From Vicinamibacterales bacterium (GTDB lineage Bacteria; Acidobacteriota; Vicinamibacteria; Vicinamibacterales; UBA8438), in the NCBI GenBank assembly GCA_958296065.1, contig CATQHX010000008.1, positions 62,001-126,000 of the forward strand: a stretch of DNA of 64,000 nucleotides, in the 5' to 3' direction. Within the stretch, counting starts at the first letter, position 1. Each line of letters opens with the position of its first letter. Both the position numbers and the translations under genes were made by a program. Under the pieces are notes generated by a model. The model was given only the letters and a program-made list of their open reading frames with translations. It ran no database searches and was not told the DNA's origin. This document shows positions 51,381 to 60,589 of this stretch, one piece after another.

Positions 51381-51684
51381 GGGTTTCCTTCCTTTCCGGG
51401 GAGCACGTTGTGCGGAATCGTCGATGCCACGCAGTCTGGCGGTCCGCCTTCGATGCGGTTCGCGGAGCAACCTGGGAGCGTCGGAAAAAAACCCGGCAAC
51501 AGCTCAACGGCGCATACGCTTCTTCCTGACGGGAGATCGACCTGCGCCGGAACGGTCTTCCTATCGGCGGCGGGTTGAGCGCTTGACAATGTTACCCTGC
51601 GGATCGCCCGGCCGCGCCCTGGCCAGGTCGTGCGCTGCGATGAACAGCCGCGACGCGGACGACGCGGACCGGCGGAGACAGACC

Positions 51685-54111
51685 ATGGCCGCAGCGTCCG
51701 TTCTGCCGAAGCTCGTCGGCCAGCGCGTCAAGCGGCGCGAGGATCCGCGCCTGATCCAGGGGCGCGGCACCTACGTCGACGACGTGAAGATTGCCGGCAT
51801 GCGGCACCTCGCGTTCAAGCGTAGCGACATTGCGCACGGCCGGGTCCGGTCCATCGATACCAGCAGCGCGGAGGCGATGAACGGGGTGGAGGGGGTCTTC
51901 ACCGGCGCGCACGTCGCCGAGTTCCTGGCCCCGATGCCGATCGGCACGCCCTTCCCGTCGCCGGAGCACCGCGCGGTGGCGGTCGACACGGTGCGTTTCG
52001 TCGGCGACCCGGTCGCGGTGGTCGTGGCGTGCGACCGCTACGTGGCCCGCGACGCCGCCGACGCCGTCGTGGTCGACTACGAGCCGCTGCCGGCGGTGGT
52101 CGATCCCGAGAAAGCGATGAGCGGCGAGTCCGTAGTGCTGCACGCCGGCTTTCCGAACAACGTCGCCTTGGGTCCGCTGCCGAGCGGCACCGGGGTCGGG
52201 CGCAAGGGGGCGGTGGACGACACCGCCGTCGACGCGGCGTTCGAGGCGGCGGACGTGGTGATCGTCCAGCGCATGGTGAACCAGCGGCTGGCGCCGAGCT
52301 CCATCGAAGCGCGCGGCGTCGTGGCGCACTACGAGCCGGGCCGCGCGGCGCTGACCATCTGGTCGTCGACCCAGAATCCCCACATCCTGCGCACCTTTCT
52401 GGCGCGGATGCTCGGCCTGGGGGAGGACCGCGTGCGGGCCATCGCCCCCGAGGTTGGCGGCGGCTTCGGGGCGAAGATCAACATCTACGGCGAGGAGTAC
52501 GTGGCGGCGGCGCTGTCGAAGCGGCTCGGTCTGCCCATCAAGTGGATCGAGGATCGCTCCGAAGCGTTCCTCGCAACCGTGCACGGGCGCGACCTGATCG
52601 CCTATGTCGAGCTGGCGGCCAAGCGGGACGGTAGCGTGCTCGGGTTGCGGATGCGGATCATCGCCGATATCGGCGCCTACAACATGCTGCTTACCGCCCG
52701 CGTGCCGACACACAGCATGACGATGGCCAACGCCACCTACGCGTTTCCCGCTATCCGCGCGACGCTGACCGAGGTCTTCACGAACAAGACTCCCACCGAC
52801 GCGTATCGGGGGGCGGGGCGGCCCGAGGCGACCTACTTCGTCGAGCGGGCGATGGACATGCTGGCCCGCGAGCTTGGGATGGACCCGGCCGAGTTGAGGC
52901 GCAAGAACTTCATCCAGCCCGACCAGTTCCCCTACAAGACCCAGATGGGGGCGGTCTACGACTCGGGCGACTACGAGAAGGGGCTCGACCACGCTCTCGC
53001 GGTCGCCGGCTGGAAGCGGCTCAAGCAGGAGCGCGACGCGGCCCGGGCCGCCGGCCGGCTCGTCGGCCTCGGACTGTCGATGTACGTCGAGAGCTGCGGT
53101 CTGGGGCCCTCGTCCTCGTTACCGCCCGGCGGCTGGGAGCACTCGCAAGTCACCGTCGAGCGGGATGGCCGGATCAGCGCGACGACCGGCGTGTCGCCGC
53201 ACGGACAGGGTAACGAGACCACCTTCGCGCAGATGCTGGCCGACCAGTTCGGCGTGCCCCTCGACCACGTGACGATCCACCACGGCGATACCGCGGTGGT
53301 CAAGCAGGGCATCGGCACCTTCGGCAGCCGCTCGCAGGCGGTCGGCGGGGCGGCGCTGCACGATGCGGGCGCGAAGGTGAAGGCCAAGATGGCGAAGTTC
53401 GCCGCGGCACTGCTCGAGGCGCACGAGAGCGATCTGGTCTTCGAGAACGGCGCCATCGCGGTCTCGGGCGCGCCCGCGTCGGCCAGGCGGTTCGCCGAGG
53501 TCGCCGCCTACGCCTACCGGCCGATCAGGCTGCCCGAGGGACTGACCCCGGGATTGAGCGGCGAGGCGTTCTTCGAGCCGAAGAACCACACCTATCCGTT
53601 CGGCTGCCACATCGCGATGCTGGAGATCGACCGGGAAACCGGCGAGCCGCGGCTGCTGAAGATGGTGGCGGTCGACGACGCCGGCCACCTGGTCAATCCG
53701 CTCATCGTCGAGGGGCAGATCCATGGCGGGCTGGCGCAGGGCATCGGGCAGGCGATGATCGAGGAGGTCGCCTATGCCGCCGACGGGCAGCCGTTGACCG
53801 CGTCGTTCATGGACTACGCGCTGCCGCGCGCGAGCGACTTCCCGCGTTTCGAACTCGACCGCACCGTCACTCCCACGCCGGTCAATGCGCTCGGCGCCAA
53901 GGGCGTCGGCGAGTCGGGGACCATCGGCTCAGCGCCGTGCATCGTCAATGCCGTCGTCGACGTCCTGAGCGGCTTCGGCATTCGGCACCTCGACATGATG
54001 CTGCGGCCCGAGAAGCTCTGGCGCATCATTCGGGACCACGAGACGGCCAGTCGGCTCGCTCATGAGGATACTGCGACCAGGGCCCCCCGGCACCGTCTCG
54101 GGAGCACTTGA
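51685..54111 (+). CDS. Xanthine dehydrogenase-family molybdopterin-binding subunit (CoxL-like)
   Basis: This 808-residue large subunit carries the molybdenum cofactor in CO-dehydrogenase/xanthine-dehydrogenase-type hydroxylases. It opens with VGQRVKRREDPRLIQGRGTYVDD and continues with PEVGGGFGAKINIYGEE, AYRGAGRPEATYFVERAMD (about residues 373-391) and the C-terminal GVGESGTIGSAPCIVNAV with the catalytic glutamate. AYRGAGRPE, instead of AYRCSFR, excludes form I CO dehydrogenase. The FAD and [2Fe-2S] subunits that normally sit beside it are absent, so it must pair with distant subunits or be idle. ATG 51640 is an alternative start. The last 25 residues (ETASRLAHEDTATRAPRH...) look aberrant and run into decayed DNA. 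Confidence 0.9.
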   Translation: MAAASVLPKLVGQRVKRREDPRLIQGRGTYVDDVKIAGMRHLAFKRSDIAHGRVRSIDTSSAEAMNGVEGVFTGAHVAEFLAPMPIGTPFPSPEHRAVAVDTVRFVGDPVAVVVACDRYVARDAADAVVVDYEPLPAVVDPEKAMSGESVVLHAGFPNNVALGPLPSGTGVGRKGAVDDTAVDAAFEAADVVIVQRMVNQRLAPSSIEARGVVAHYEPGRAALTIWSSTQNPHILRTFLARMLGLGEDRVRAIAPEVGGGFGAKINIYGEEYVAAALSKRLGLPIKWIEDRSEAFLATVHGRDLIAYVELAAKRDGSVLGLRMRIIADIGAYNMLLTARVPTHSMTMANATYAFPAIRATLTEVFTNKTPTDAYRGAGRPEATYFVERAMDMLARELGMDPAELRRKNFIQPDQFPYKTQMGAVYDSGDYEKGLDHALAVAGWKRLKQERDAARAAGRLVGLGLSMYVESCGLGPSSSLPPGGWEHSQVTVERDGRISATTGVSPHGQGNETTFAQMLADQFGVPLDHVTIHHGDTAVVKQGIGTFGSRSQAVGGAALHDAGAKVKAKMAKFAAALLEAHESDLVFENGAIAVSGAPASARRFAEVAAYAYRPIRLPEGLTPGLSGEAFFEPKNHTYPFGCHIAMLEIDRETGEPRLLKMVAVDDAGHLVNPLIVEGQIHGGLAQGIGQAMIEEVAYAADGQPLTASFMDYALPRASDFPRFELDRTVTPTPVNALGAKGVGESGTIGSAPCIVNAVVDVLSGFGIRHLDMMLRPEKLWRIIRDHETASRLAHEDTATRAPRHRLGST

Positions 54112-54196
54112 CCAGTACGGCACCGACGACGACTCCACGCGGTTCCTGACGCTGCTCAACACCACGCCGCTGCGCCCGGTGCGGTGCGAGCCCTGA
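54062..54196 (+). CDS. Doubtful 44-residue frame overlapping the CoxL-like 3' end
   Basis: ATG 54062 opens MRILRPGPPGTVSGALDQYG..., ending NTTPLRPVRCEP. It has good codon composition but is short, overlaps the previous gene, and has no ribosome site. It may be the tail of a deleted gene brought next to coxL. Confidence 0.2.
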   Translation: MRILRPGPPGTVSGALDQYGTDDDSTRFLTLLNTTPLRPVRCEP

Positions 54197-54250
54197 CGGT
54201 CACCACCCGCAACAACGCACCGTTCGGGTTGCTGCGGGAAGGGCACGAAA

Positions 54251-54426
54251 GCCGACGTACCTGTAGAGCGTCACTGGCCTGATACCGAGTTCGCCGCACA
54301 GTTCCGCCACGGAAGTGTCGCGTTGGGTCATCGCGGCTTGGGCCGCCGCACTTGGGCCTTCGACAGCGCGAACTTCCTGCCGCCCTTGCGGCCGCGTGCT
54401 TGCGTTCCGCCATGAGCCCGGCGCGA
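54251..54426 (-). pseudogene. Serine recombinase (resolvase/invertase) C-terminal remnant
   Basis: Read on the reverse strand, three frames in turn spell the tail of a resolvase: RAGLMA (frame 1), TQARGRKGGRKFALSKAQVR (frame 2) and AAMTQRDTSVAELCGELG then IRPVTLYRYVG (frame 3). The last is the helix-turn-helix of Hin/Tn3-type recombinases. At least two frameshifts and the loss of the catalytic N-terminal domain make it a dead fragment. It marks an old mobile-element insertion between coxL and the kinase gene. Confidence 0.75.
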
Positions 54427-54515
54427 ACCAGTCGTGTCAGTGGGACCCGACGAGTAGAACGGCAGCGACGATGGCGGCATCGGCGACACGCTGCACGACG
54501 GCAACGGCACCCGGG

Positions 54516-54609
54516 TGCCATCGTCAACGCCTTCACGACCGTGAATCCCGAGACCGAGGCGACCGTCAGCGCGGTCGACAAGCTCACGTTCGAGGAGCTC
54601 TGTGCGTAG
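54516..54609 (+). pseudogene. Unidentified coding fragment
   Basis: A frame with good codon use reads IVNAFTTVNPETEATVSAVD then KLTFEELCA and stops. A plausible upstream part (DTLHDGNGTRVP) is in another frame, so the gene appears broken. The family is not recognised. The remainder of 54610-54714 shows nothing. Confidence 0.3.
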
Positions 54610-54714
54610 GCTGCGGAACAGCCGAGAAGGCCGGCTCCGACGGTTGCCATGAATGCCGCGACAACCTGGAATTCACGCTCGTGTACCCGCTGTGATCCTT
54701 GCGGTTGTTGGAGC

Positions 54715-57417
54715 TCAGGCCAGGAGGTCTCCGCGGCGAACACCGCGAAGCGCGTCGGCGAAGGCGTTCGCGGTTGCCGGGCGGGCTGCCCGGCGAGCCG
54801 TCAGCATCATCGTGGCGAACGCGACCACGGCCGCCGATGGGCCGGAGCCCGCCGCTGCCGGGGCGCCGCGGTCGAGTCGCTGACGTCGAATGTGCTCCTT
54901 CACCTCGCCGACGTCGTCCCCCGCGAACGGATGCTCTCCCGAGACCATCTCGTACAACATCACGCACAACGACCAGAGGTCGTCGGCTTCGGAGGCGGGG
55001 CGGCCCGACAGCACCTCGGGCGAGAGGTAGCGCGCGGTGCCGCCCGCGCTGGTGGCATCGTTCGCCTCGCGGGCCAGGCCGAAGTCGAGGAGCTTCGGCG
55101 ACCCGTCGGCCGCGAACCCGACGTTGCTCGGCTTGACGTCCCCGTGCAGGTAGCCGGACTCGTGCAAGGCCGCCAGGGCGTCGGCCAGCAGGGCGGCGAT
55201 GTCGAGGGCGCGCGCCGCCGGCACCGGGCCGCGCCGAAGCCGGTCGGCGAGCGTGCCGCCTGACAGGAACTCGACGACGAGGAACGGGCGGCCCCGCCAC
55301 GACTCGATGCCGAAGATTTGCGCCACGGCCGGATGCGTGACCGTGGCCATGGCCCAGGCCTCCGGCTTCGAGCCCATCAGGCGGAAGACGGACGCGCCGG
55401 TCAGCGTCTTGATGGCGACGTCCCGCTCGAGCCGGAGGTCGCGCGCCAGGTAGACCGCCCCCATTCCTCCCTTTCCCAGACACCGCGTCAGCCGGTACTT
55501 GCCCGCCAGCAGCTTCGGCCCCTCCGTCTCGACGTACGCGGCCCCGCAGTCGCACGCCGCCGGTTCACCGGCCTCCGACACGCATCCGCAGGCCGGGCAC
55601 TCCTCGGCCGGCGGCGCGTCCACCGGCCGGGCTCCCTCCGTGCGCATCGCGAGCAGGCGTTCGCCCGCCAGCCCGGTCACCGCCGCCAGCGCCTCCAGAA
55701 ACGGAAGGTCCACCGGCCGAGCGAGCCGGCCGTCCAGGCGCCGGCCCGCCACGAGCACGCCCAACAGCTCCGCGCCGGGGCCCGGGATCGGCACCATGGC
55801 GTCGGCGCCCGACTCGACGACCCAACGCCTGTCGTCATGCGGCAGCAGGTCGCAGTACGACGCTTCGTCCTGCGGATGGACCCGCAGCGTGCCGCCGGCC
55901 GTCTCCAGCATGCTGACGATGGGGGAACCACTCGCCAGCGGCGCCATCTCGCCGTCCGGATCGGTGAAGTCGTCGGCTCCGGCCGCGGCAGCGGTCCGTA
56001 ACAGCAGGGTAACCGGGGTGCCGCAGCCTCGTTTCGCCGTCCGTTGGACGATCCGGCTGACCGCCGTGATGCGCCCCACCTTGGCCAGTGCAGCCGTCGC
56101 ATCCGCCAGTGCCTGGCGTTGGTCGGCGGTGTCGGGATAGAGCCACGCATCGAGACGGAGGAGCAGTCGCCCGCGGGCGGCTGCGGCCAGCAGCAGGACC
56201 GCCGAAACCGCGCCCACCAACTGCACCGCCGGGTCGGCGGCGACCGCGCCCAGTGTCTGTTCCCGGCGGTTGGCCAGAAGCCATACCAGGACCGCCGCCG
56301 GCCCGGCCGCCCCGATGCCGACCAGCCACCCGTGCGTCAGCAGCCGCCCCACCGATGCCCGGACCACTTCGCGCACGTGCGGTACGCGGGCGGCGAGCAC
56401 CGAGCACCAGAGCAGGGCGATTCCCGGAAACCGCAGCATATGTAGCGCCGCGATGGTGGGAGACCATTGGTAGTTGGACAGCCCGTCCCCCGGAGTGAAC
56501 GCCTCGGCGACGTTGTACGCCGCCAGCAACCCGACGAACATCAGGAACCCGATGCCGAACAGAACGACGCGCCGGGTCTCGTCGGCCGGCGCCGTGTGCG
56601 CGCGCAGCACGACCACCACCGCCGCCCCGAGCGACAACATGTTCAAGGCGACCCACATCCCGTCGAACACCACCCAGGAGACCGCGAGCGGTACCCGGCC
56701 CGCGCGGGCGAGCACCAACCACGTCACGAACCCGACCCAGAGCAGGCAGCCGACCAGCACGCTGACCGGCACCATCCGCCGCGCCAAGTCGTCGAGCCGG
56801 GTCCCGCGATGGACCCGGGGACACTCTCGAGCAAACGCCCACAGGAACGCCGGCCCGAACATGAACGGGTACACGTAGGGAAAGGCGAAGTCGGGATAGC
56901 CGAAAGGCTCGGCCGGAGGATCCCCCCGCAGGAAGCCGAGGAGCGCGAACGGATTGACCGCGGTGGCCGTCAGGAGGAAGTACGCTCCCAACAACCACGT
57001 CCGGTGGTCGCGGCGCCCCGCGACCAGGAGCAGGCACGCGCTCGCCGCGGGCCCGGCCGACAGGAGCGTCAGGTAGGAGGCCAGATCGCCGTACTCGCGC
57101 CGGAAGTCGTTCCACCCCCACAGGCCCAACACCACCAGGGCAGCCACCCAGAGCGAGGCGAAGGCGATCAGAGCTTGCACGGCGAGGCGGACGAGAACGC
57201 CGCCGGGCAGCCGGGAGCCCATCGCCGTCTCGCCCGCCGCCTCCCCTTCCTGCACGCGGAAGCTGGCAAGCACCTCGGCGACGACGCGCAGGTTCTCGAG
57301 CGTCCGGTGACTGGCCGGTGTGGCCGCCCGCGCGCACCGGTCCCAATCCACGTCCTGGTCCAGCGTCAACGCGTCCGCCACGTTGACGACCAGACGGTCG
57401 CGCTCCTCCTCACCCAT
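54715..57417 (-). CDS. Membrane Ser/Thr protein kinase with N-terminal polytopic sensor
   Basis: This 900-residue protein has an unusual order. A short cytosolic N-terminus is followed by 10 or more hydrophobic helices (about 85-430), a GAF-like region (about 450-600), a four-cysteine zinc-ribbon-like segment (CPACGCVSEAGEPAACDCG, about 606-625), and a C-terminal kinase domain (about 635-880). The kinase has CLGKGGMGAVYLARD, the catalytic Lys in DVAIKTL, YLHGDVKPSN, LLDFGLA and LSPEV. The HRD arginine is glycine, but Asp, Lys and Asn of the loop are present, so activity is likely. Acidobacterial PknB-type kinases usually have the kinase first. It lies 115 bp downstream of an ECF sigma gene on the same strand. 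Confidence 0.9.
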   Translation of the reverse strand: MGEEERDRLVVNVADALTLDQDVDWDRCARAATPASHRTLENLRVVAEVLASFRVQEGEAAGETAMGSRLPGGVLVRLAVQALIAFASLWVAALVVLGLWGWNDFRREYGDLASYLTLLSAGPAASACLLLVAGRRDHRTWLLGAYFLLTATAVNPFALLGFLRGDPPAEPFGYPDFAFPYVYPFMFGPAFLWAFARECPRVHRGTRLDDLARRMVPVSVLVGCLLWVGFVTWLVLARAGRVPLAVSWVVFDGMWVALNMLSLGAAVVVVLRAHTAPADETRRVVLFGIGFLMFVGLLAAYNVAEAFTPGDGLSNYQWSPTIAALHMLRFPGIALLWCSVLAARVPHVREVVRASVGRLLTHGWLVGIGAAGPAAVLVWLLANRREQTLGAVAADPAVQLVGAVSAVLLLAAAARGRLLLRLDAWLYPDTADQRQALADATAALAKVGRITAVSRIVQRTAKRGCGTPVTLLLRTAAAAGADDFTDPDGEMAPLASGSPIVSMLETAGGTLRVHPQDEASYCDLLPHDDRRWVVESGADAMVPIPGPGAELLGVLVAGRRLDGRLARPVDLPFLEALAAVTGLAGERLLAMRTEGARPVDAPPAEECPACGCVSEAGEPAACDCGAAYVETEGPKLLAGKYRLTRCLGKGGMGAVYLARDLRLERDVAIKTLTGASVFRLMGSKPEAWAMATVTHPAVAQIFGIESWRGRPFLVVEFLSGGTLADRLRRGPVPAARALDIAALLADALAALHESGYLHGDVKPSNVGFAADGSPKLLDFGLAREANDATSAGGTARYLSPEVLSGRPASEADDLWSLCVMLYEMVSGEHPFAGDDVGEVKEHIRRQRLDRGAPAAAGSGPSAAVVAFATMMLTARRAARPATANAFADALRGVRRGDLLA

Positions 57418-57532
57418 CCGACAATGCCTTCGCTCGGCCGTGTTCAGACACCGACAGCCGCACCGCGCGGGTCGTGTGCCATTCAATGGAACTGGCGTTC
57501 GCGAAGCGGAAACCGAACAGCCGGGTCCTGGG

Positions 57533-58147
57533 TCACCGATCCGCCATGACGTCGCCCAGCCGAATCAACGCCCGCCGCAACGCCATGCGCGCCGCATCCG
57601 CACTCGGCATCCGTTCGACGAGCGCGAGCTGCCGGTAGTTGTAGCCGAACTCGACGCGGCCGGCGATCAGCCGTCGGTCCCGGGAGCTCAGACGCTGAAG
57701 GCCATCGACGTAGCGCCTCCAGGCCTCGTCGTCGACGAGCCGCCGCAGTTGAGGCGCGCCGGCATCTGACATCCGAACCGGTTGCTCCGGCGCAATGGCG
57801 TGACGGCGCCGCGTCATCCGCCGCAGCTCGTCGCGGATGCGGTTCTCGATGACCCGCCGCAGGTAGGCCCGCAGTGAGCTCGCGCGCTTCGACTCGAACC
57901 AGTCGAGCCGCGTGAACATGTAGCGCAGCGCCTCCTGCACGAGGTCGCTGGTGTCGAGAGAGCCCCGTACCCGTTGCGGCAGGCGGCCCCGTGTCCATCT
58001 CCGGAGCCAGGACCCATACCGCTCGAACAGCGCCTCGGCCGCCCCGCGGCTGCCCCGTCGGACCTGCTCCAGAAGGCGCGACTCGGACGACGACGTGGAG
58101 GCCGTCTCCCCGGGCGCCATCGACGACGGTTCGGGCTTCAGCACCAT
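57533..58147 (-). CDS. ECF-type RNA polymerase sigma factor
   Basis: This 204-residue protein has a sigma-2 region (AAEALFERYGSWLRRWTRGRLP, DTSDLVQEALRYMFTRLDWF, SLRAYLRRVIENRIRDELRR) and a sigma-4 region (RLSSRDRRLIAGRVEFGYNYRQLALVERM..SADAARMALRRAL) separated by about 40 residues. This is the pattern of the ECF-like sigma factors of Acidobacteria and Planctomycetes that pair with Ser/Thr kinases. It would recruit RNA polymerase to its own promoter set, and the kinase downstream (54715) may control it (inference from pairing). ATG 58147 was chosen; ATG 58165 is also in frame. Confidence 0.9.
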   Translation of the reverse strand: MVLKPEPSSMAPGETASTSSSESRLLEQVRRGSRGAAEALFERYGSWLRRWTRGRLPQRVRGSLDTSDLVQEALRYMFTRLDWFESKRASSLRAYLRRVIENRIRDELRRMTRRRHAIAPEQPVRMSDAGAPQLRRLVDDEAWRRYVDGLQRLSSRDRRLIAGRVEFGYNYRQLALVERMPSADAARMALRRALIRLGDVMADR

Positions 58148-58450
58148 GATTCCACACGAGATCATGTGCGACGCCGCCGGGTGCAGGCAAGGGCCGGGCG
58201 GGGCCCATCCTTCGCTTTTCGATCCTCTGACGCCTTTGACCCAGTAGATGAGTTGGCGCGGACTCGCGCCGGGATGTCCGTGATCACTGCCGCTCCCGAA
58301 AGAGGAGGGCCGGCCAGACGCGGTGTCGAGCTCCGTTGCCGTTGGGCGCAACCGCGAGCTGGCCGCCTCGCGTTCGTCCGTGACGGTTGAGTGCGTCGAG
58401 CGAGAACGGAGGGCTTGGATCCTGACCCGGGGGGACGCTCGAGCACGCGG
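58148..58450. other. Intergenic region, no gene seen
   Basis: About 300 bp between the sigma-factor start and the stop of the fibronectin-type-III gene, both on the reverse strand. It probably holds the sigma-factor promoter. No hairpin with a T run was found. Confidence 0.4.
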
Positions 58451-59935
58451 TCACGACCGACTGCGCGCCAGGCGCCATGCGCCGCGCAGGGCGAGCAGGC
58501 TGGCGAGCAGGCCGGAGCCTGCCACAGGCAGCACCGGGACCGGCTCAGGCTCTGATTCTGGCTCAGGCTCTGGCTTAGGCTCGGGTTCTGGCTCAGGCTC
58601 TGGCTCCCCGTCGACGACGGGCCGCGGCACGTCAATGGTCACGGGGGCTCCATCTCCCTCCGCGTTGCGTGCTAGAACACGCACCGTGTAGGCGTCGCCG
58701 GCACCCACCCCGGGGATTTCGAAGCTGGTAGCGGTGGTCGTGTCTTGCGTCCACGTAGAGCTGCCCTGCAGCCGGTACTCGTAGTCGTAGCCGGCTACCG
58801 CGGTGCCGGGGGCTCCGCTGCCCGACCTGCGTGCGGTATCGAACGGAACGACGACACTGCTGTCGCTCCCGTCCAGGAAGCCGGCGGGGGGAGTCCAGTT
58901 GACGGAGATGATCATCGTGTCGCTGGCGAGGCTTCCCGTGAGCGAGCGCACCGGCGCCGGTGGACCCGCATCCTTCACCACGACCGTCAACTCCAGGGCC
59001 GAACCGTCGCAGCCGGTCCTCTGGCCCTCTCCCGGAAGGTTGTTGAGGCTGTGCCCGCTGCTGACGCGGACCTTGTAGAGGTTGTCGCCGCCGCTGTCGG
59101 TCGGGGTCTCGTAGTCGGGCGCGGCCGTGAGATTCAATCGGCCGGTCCCGGAACTCGTGGATGTGGAGGTGGGTGTCACCGCAAAGAGGGTGCTGTCCTC
59201 GCCGGCGGAGGACGGCCATGCCGAGAACGTCACCGCGTCGCCGGCCACCAGGCACCTGTAGGTCATGACGGGATCGCCGGTTCCCCAGGTGCGCGTACCC
59301 GTGCCGTGGGCCGACCAGGCGAAGGCCAGGGCGGGGTCTACGGTTGCACCCTCGTAGATCTCGATCCGCGGAGTGCCCCAACGCAGGTTGCCGATGGACT
59401 GTGCGTCCGTGAACTGGGCCGACGCGTCGTACCTCACCCGGATAATGAACGCGGCCTGGCTTGTCGCGCCCTCGAAGATCCCCCCGTCCACCTGCACGTC
59501 GGCGCCGACCGCCCCGGAGGCGCCGTATACCGCGGCGAAAGCAGCGGGAGACACGGACTGCGGCGTGATCCGGATCTTCGTATTGCCGTCGAGAAAGGTG
59601 GCGTCCAGCAGCAAATCCGTTATGGGCACGACGCTGCCGCCGACCAGCTCCCCCCTGAGCTCGTAGGTGGAGGAGGAGGAACCCGCGGAAAACGTGATCT
59701 CGTTCTTCGGAGAAGCGGGCTGGTGGCCGGCAGGGAAGAGCACGTAGCTCGGGGTTTGCGCGCGGCCAGGTGCGACCGACGTCGCAGCGAACGCGAGGGC
59801 GGCGATGACCACCGCCGGTCGGGGCAAAGTGCGACGGCGAACGCCCCCGCCCCCCGCCGTCCGCCGATCTTCAGCGCCGTACCAGGACGGCGGCGGCAGC
59901 GGAGGCGCTGCCACGAGCGGTTTCACAACTGGCAT
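58451..59935 (-). CDS. Exported fibronectin-type-III protein with PE-repeat stalk and C-terminal anchor
   Basis: This 494-residue protein has a signal region (RPAVVIAALAFAATSVAPGRAQ, about 39-60), a beta-rich domain (about 61-310) and a fibronectin type III domain (PAPVRSLTGSLASDTMIISVNWTPPAG to AYTVRVLARNAEGDGAPVTI). A stalk of Glu-Pro repeats (EPEPEPEPKPEPEPESEPEP) follows, then a C-terminal hydrophobic segment ended by arginines (LPVAGSGLLASLLALRGAWRLARSRS). This end resembles sorting or anchor tails, so the protein is probably displayed on the cell surface. The upstream 35-40 residues are proline/arginine-rich, and a later GTG start is possible. The ligand is unknown. Confidence 0.75.
   Translation of the reverse strand: MPVVKPLVAAPPLPPPSWYGAEDRRTAGGGGVRRRTLPRPAVVIAALAFAATSVAPGRAQTPSYVLFPAGHQPASPKNEITFSAGSSSSTYELRGELVGGSVVPITDLLLDATFLDGNTKIRITPQSVSPAAFAAVYGASGAVGADVQVDGGIFEGATSQAAFIIRVRYDASAQFTDAQSIGNLRWGTPRIEIYEGATVDPALAFAWSAHGTGTRTWGTGDPVMTYRCLVAGDAVTFSAWPSSAGEDSTLFAVTPTSTSTSSGTGRLNLTAAPDYETPTDSGGDNLYKVRVSSGHSLNNLPGEGQRTGCDGSALELTVVVKDAGPPAPVRSLTGSLASDTMIISVNWTPPAGFLDGSDSSVVVPFDTARRSGSGAPGTAVAGYDYEYRLQGSSTWTQDTTTATSFEIPGVGAGDAYTVRVLARNAEGDGAPVTIDVPRPVVDGEPEPEPEPEPKPEPEPESEPEPVPVLPVAGSGLLASLLALRGAWRLARSRS
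58542..58607 (-). repeat. Imperfect GGCTCT hexamer repeat encoding the Glu-Pro stalk
   Basis: About eleven hexamers of GGCTCA/GGCTCT/GGTTCT type encode the PE dipeptide repeat of the surface protein. Unit number can change by slippage without a frameshift, altering stalk length. Confidence 0.8.
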
Positions 59936-60589
59936 CCGATCACCACCATTTCTTCACCGACTCGACCGCACCGTCAGGTCTGTCCGGTTCCGGGTCAGCG
60001 GCCGAGGAGAGCGGGACACGCAGCGGCCGCCGGTCCGACGATGCGTCGACCGCCGCGGCGTCAAGCCCCTAGTGATTTACAAGGGAAGTTCGTTTCCCCA
60101 CGAAGCGCCCTTTCACATTTTTGTAGGCGTCGTGAGGACGGAAACCGAACGCACGTCGGCAAACTTTTCTTGTGCGAGCCGGCTCTCCAGCCCCCGATCC
60201 TGCGGTCGGCTGGTCTGCCTCAGCGGCAGGACGGGCGCGGCAGTGCCTGGCCTTACCGAGACGACGTTCCGTTCGGGCACCGCGCCTCGCCAGGGCTGGC
60301 GACATCGTGGACAGGTGTGAATTGGCGAGCCTGTCCTCGCGGCAAGCTCACCGGGCGTCGTCCCGCGGCGCTCCGACGGTCCACGAACTGACGATTCCGG
60401 GTGTTCTGGCTGTTCGGTTCCTGCTTCACCGACGCCTTTATCTATAGAGGGTTCATTTGGAACGCGATTGAGGGGCCCAAGAGGTTGTCGTCTGTGCTCG
60501 CGAGCCCTGGAATGCGCCCCTCGGCCCGAGCTGGAGGGACAACACGGTATCCAACCGCGGCGAGAGCGGGAAGGTGGCGATTGGGGCTG
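59936..60589. other. Long intergenic region, no supported gene
   Basis: About 650 bp. It contains an AT-richer stretch (60425-60475, with CTATAGAGG) that could be a promoter for the small gene at 60590, and short A/T-rich blocks near 60070-60125. Open frames here have no ribosome site or family. No tRNA cloverleaf was found. Confidence 0.5.

Noticed and set aside
51262-51684. Upstream extension of the CoxL-like protein
   Set aside because: The extra 140 residues lack similarity to the family start and overlap the divergent repeat-protein gene and its leader.
60060-60330. Possible tRNA or other structural RNA in the long gap
   Set aside because: No acceptor stem with a T-loop GTTCGA and matching anticodon arm could be built; only short unrelated inverted repeats are present.
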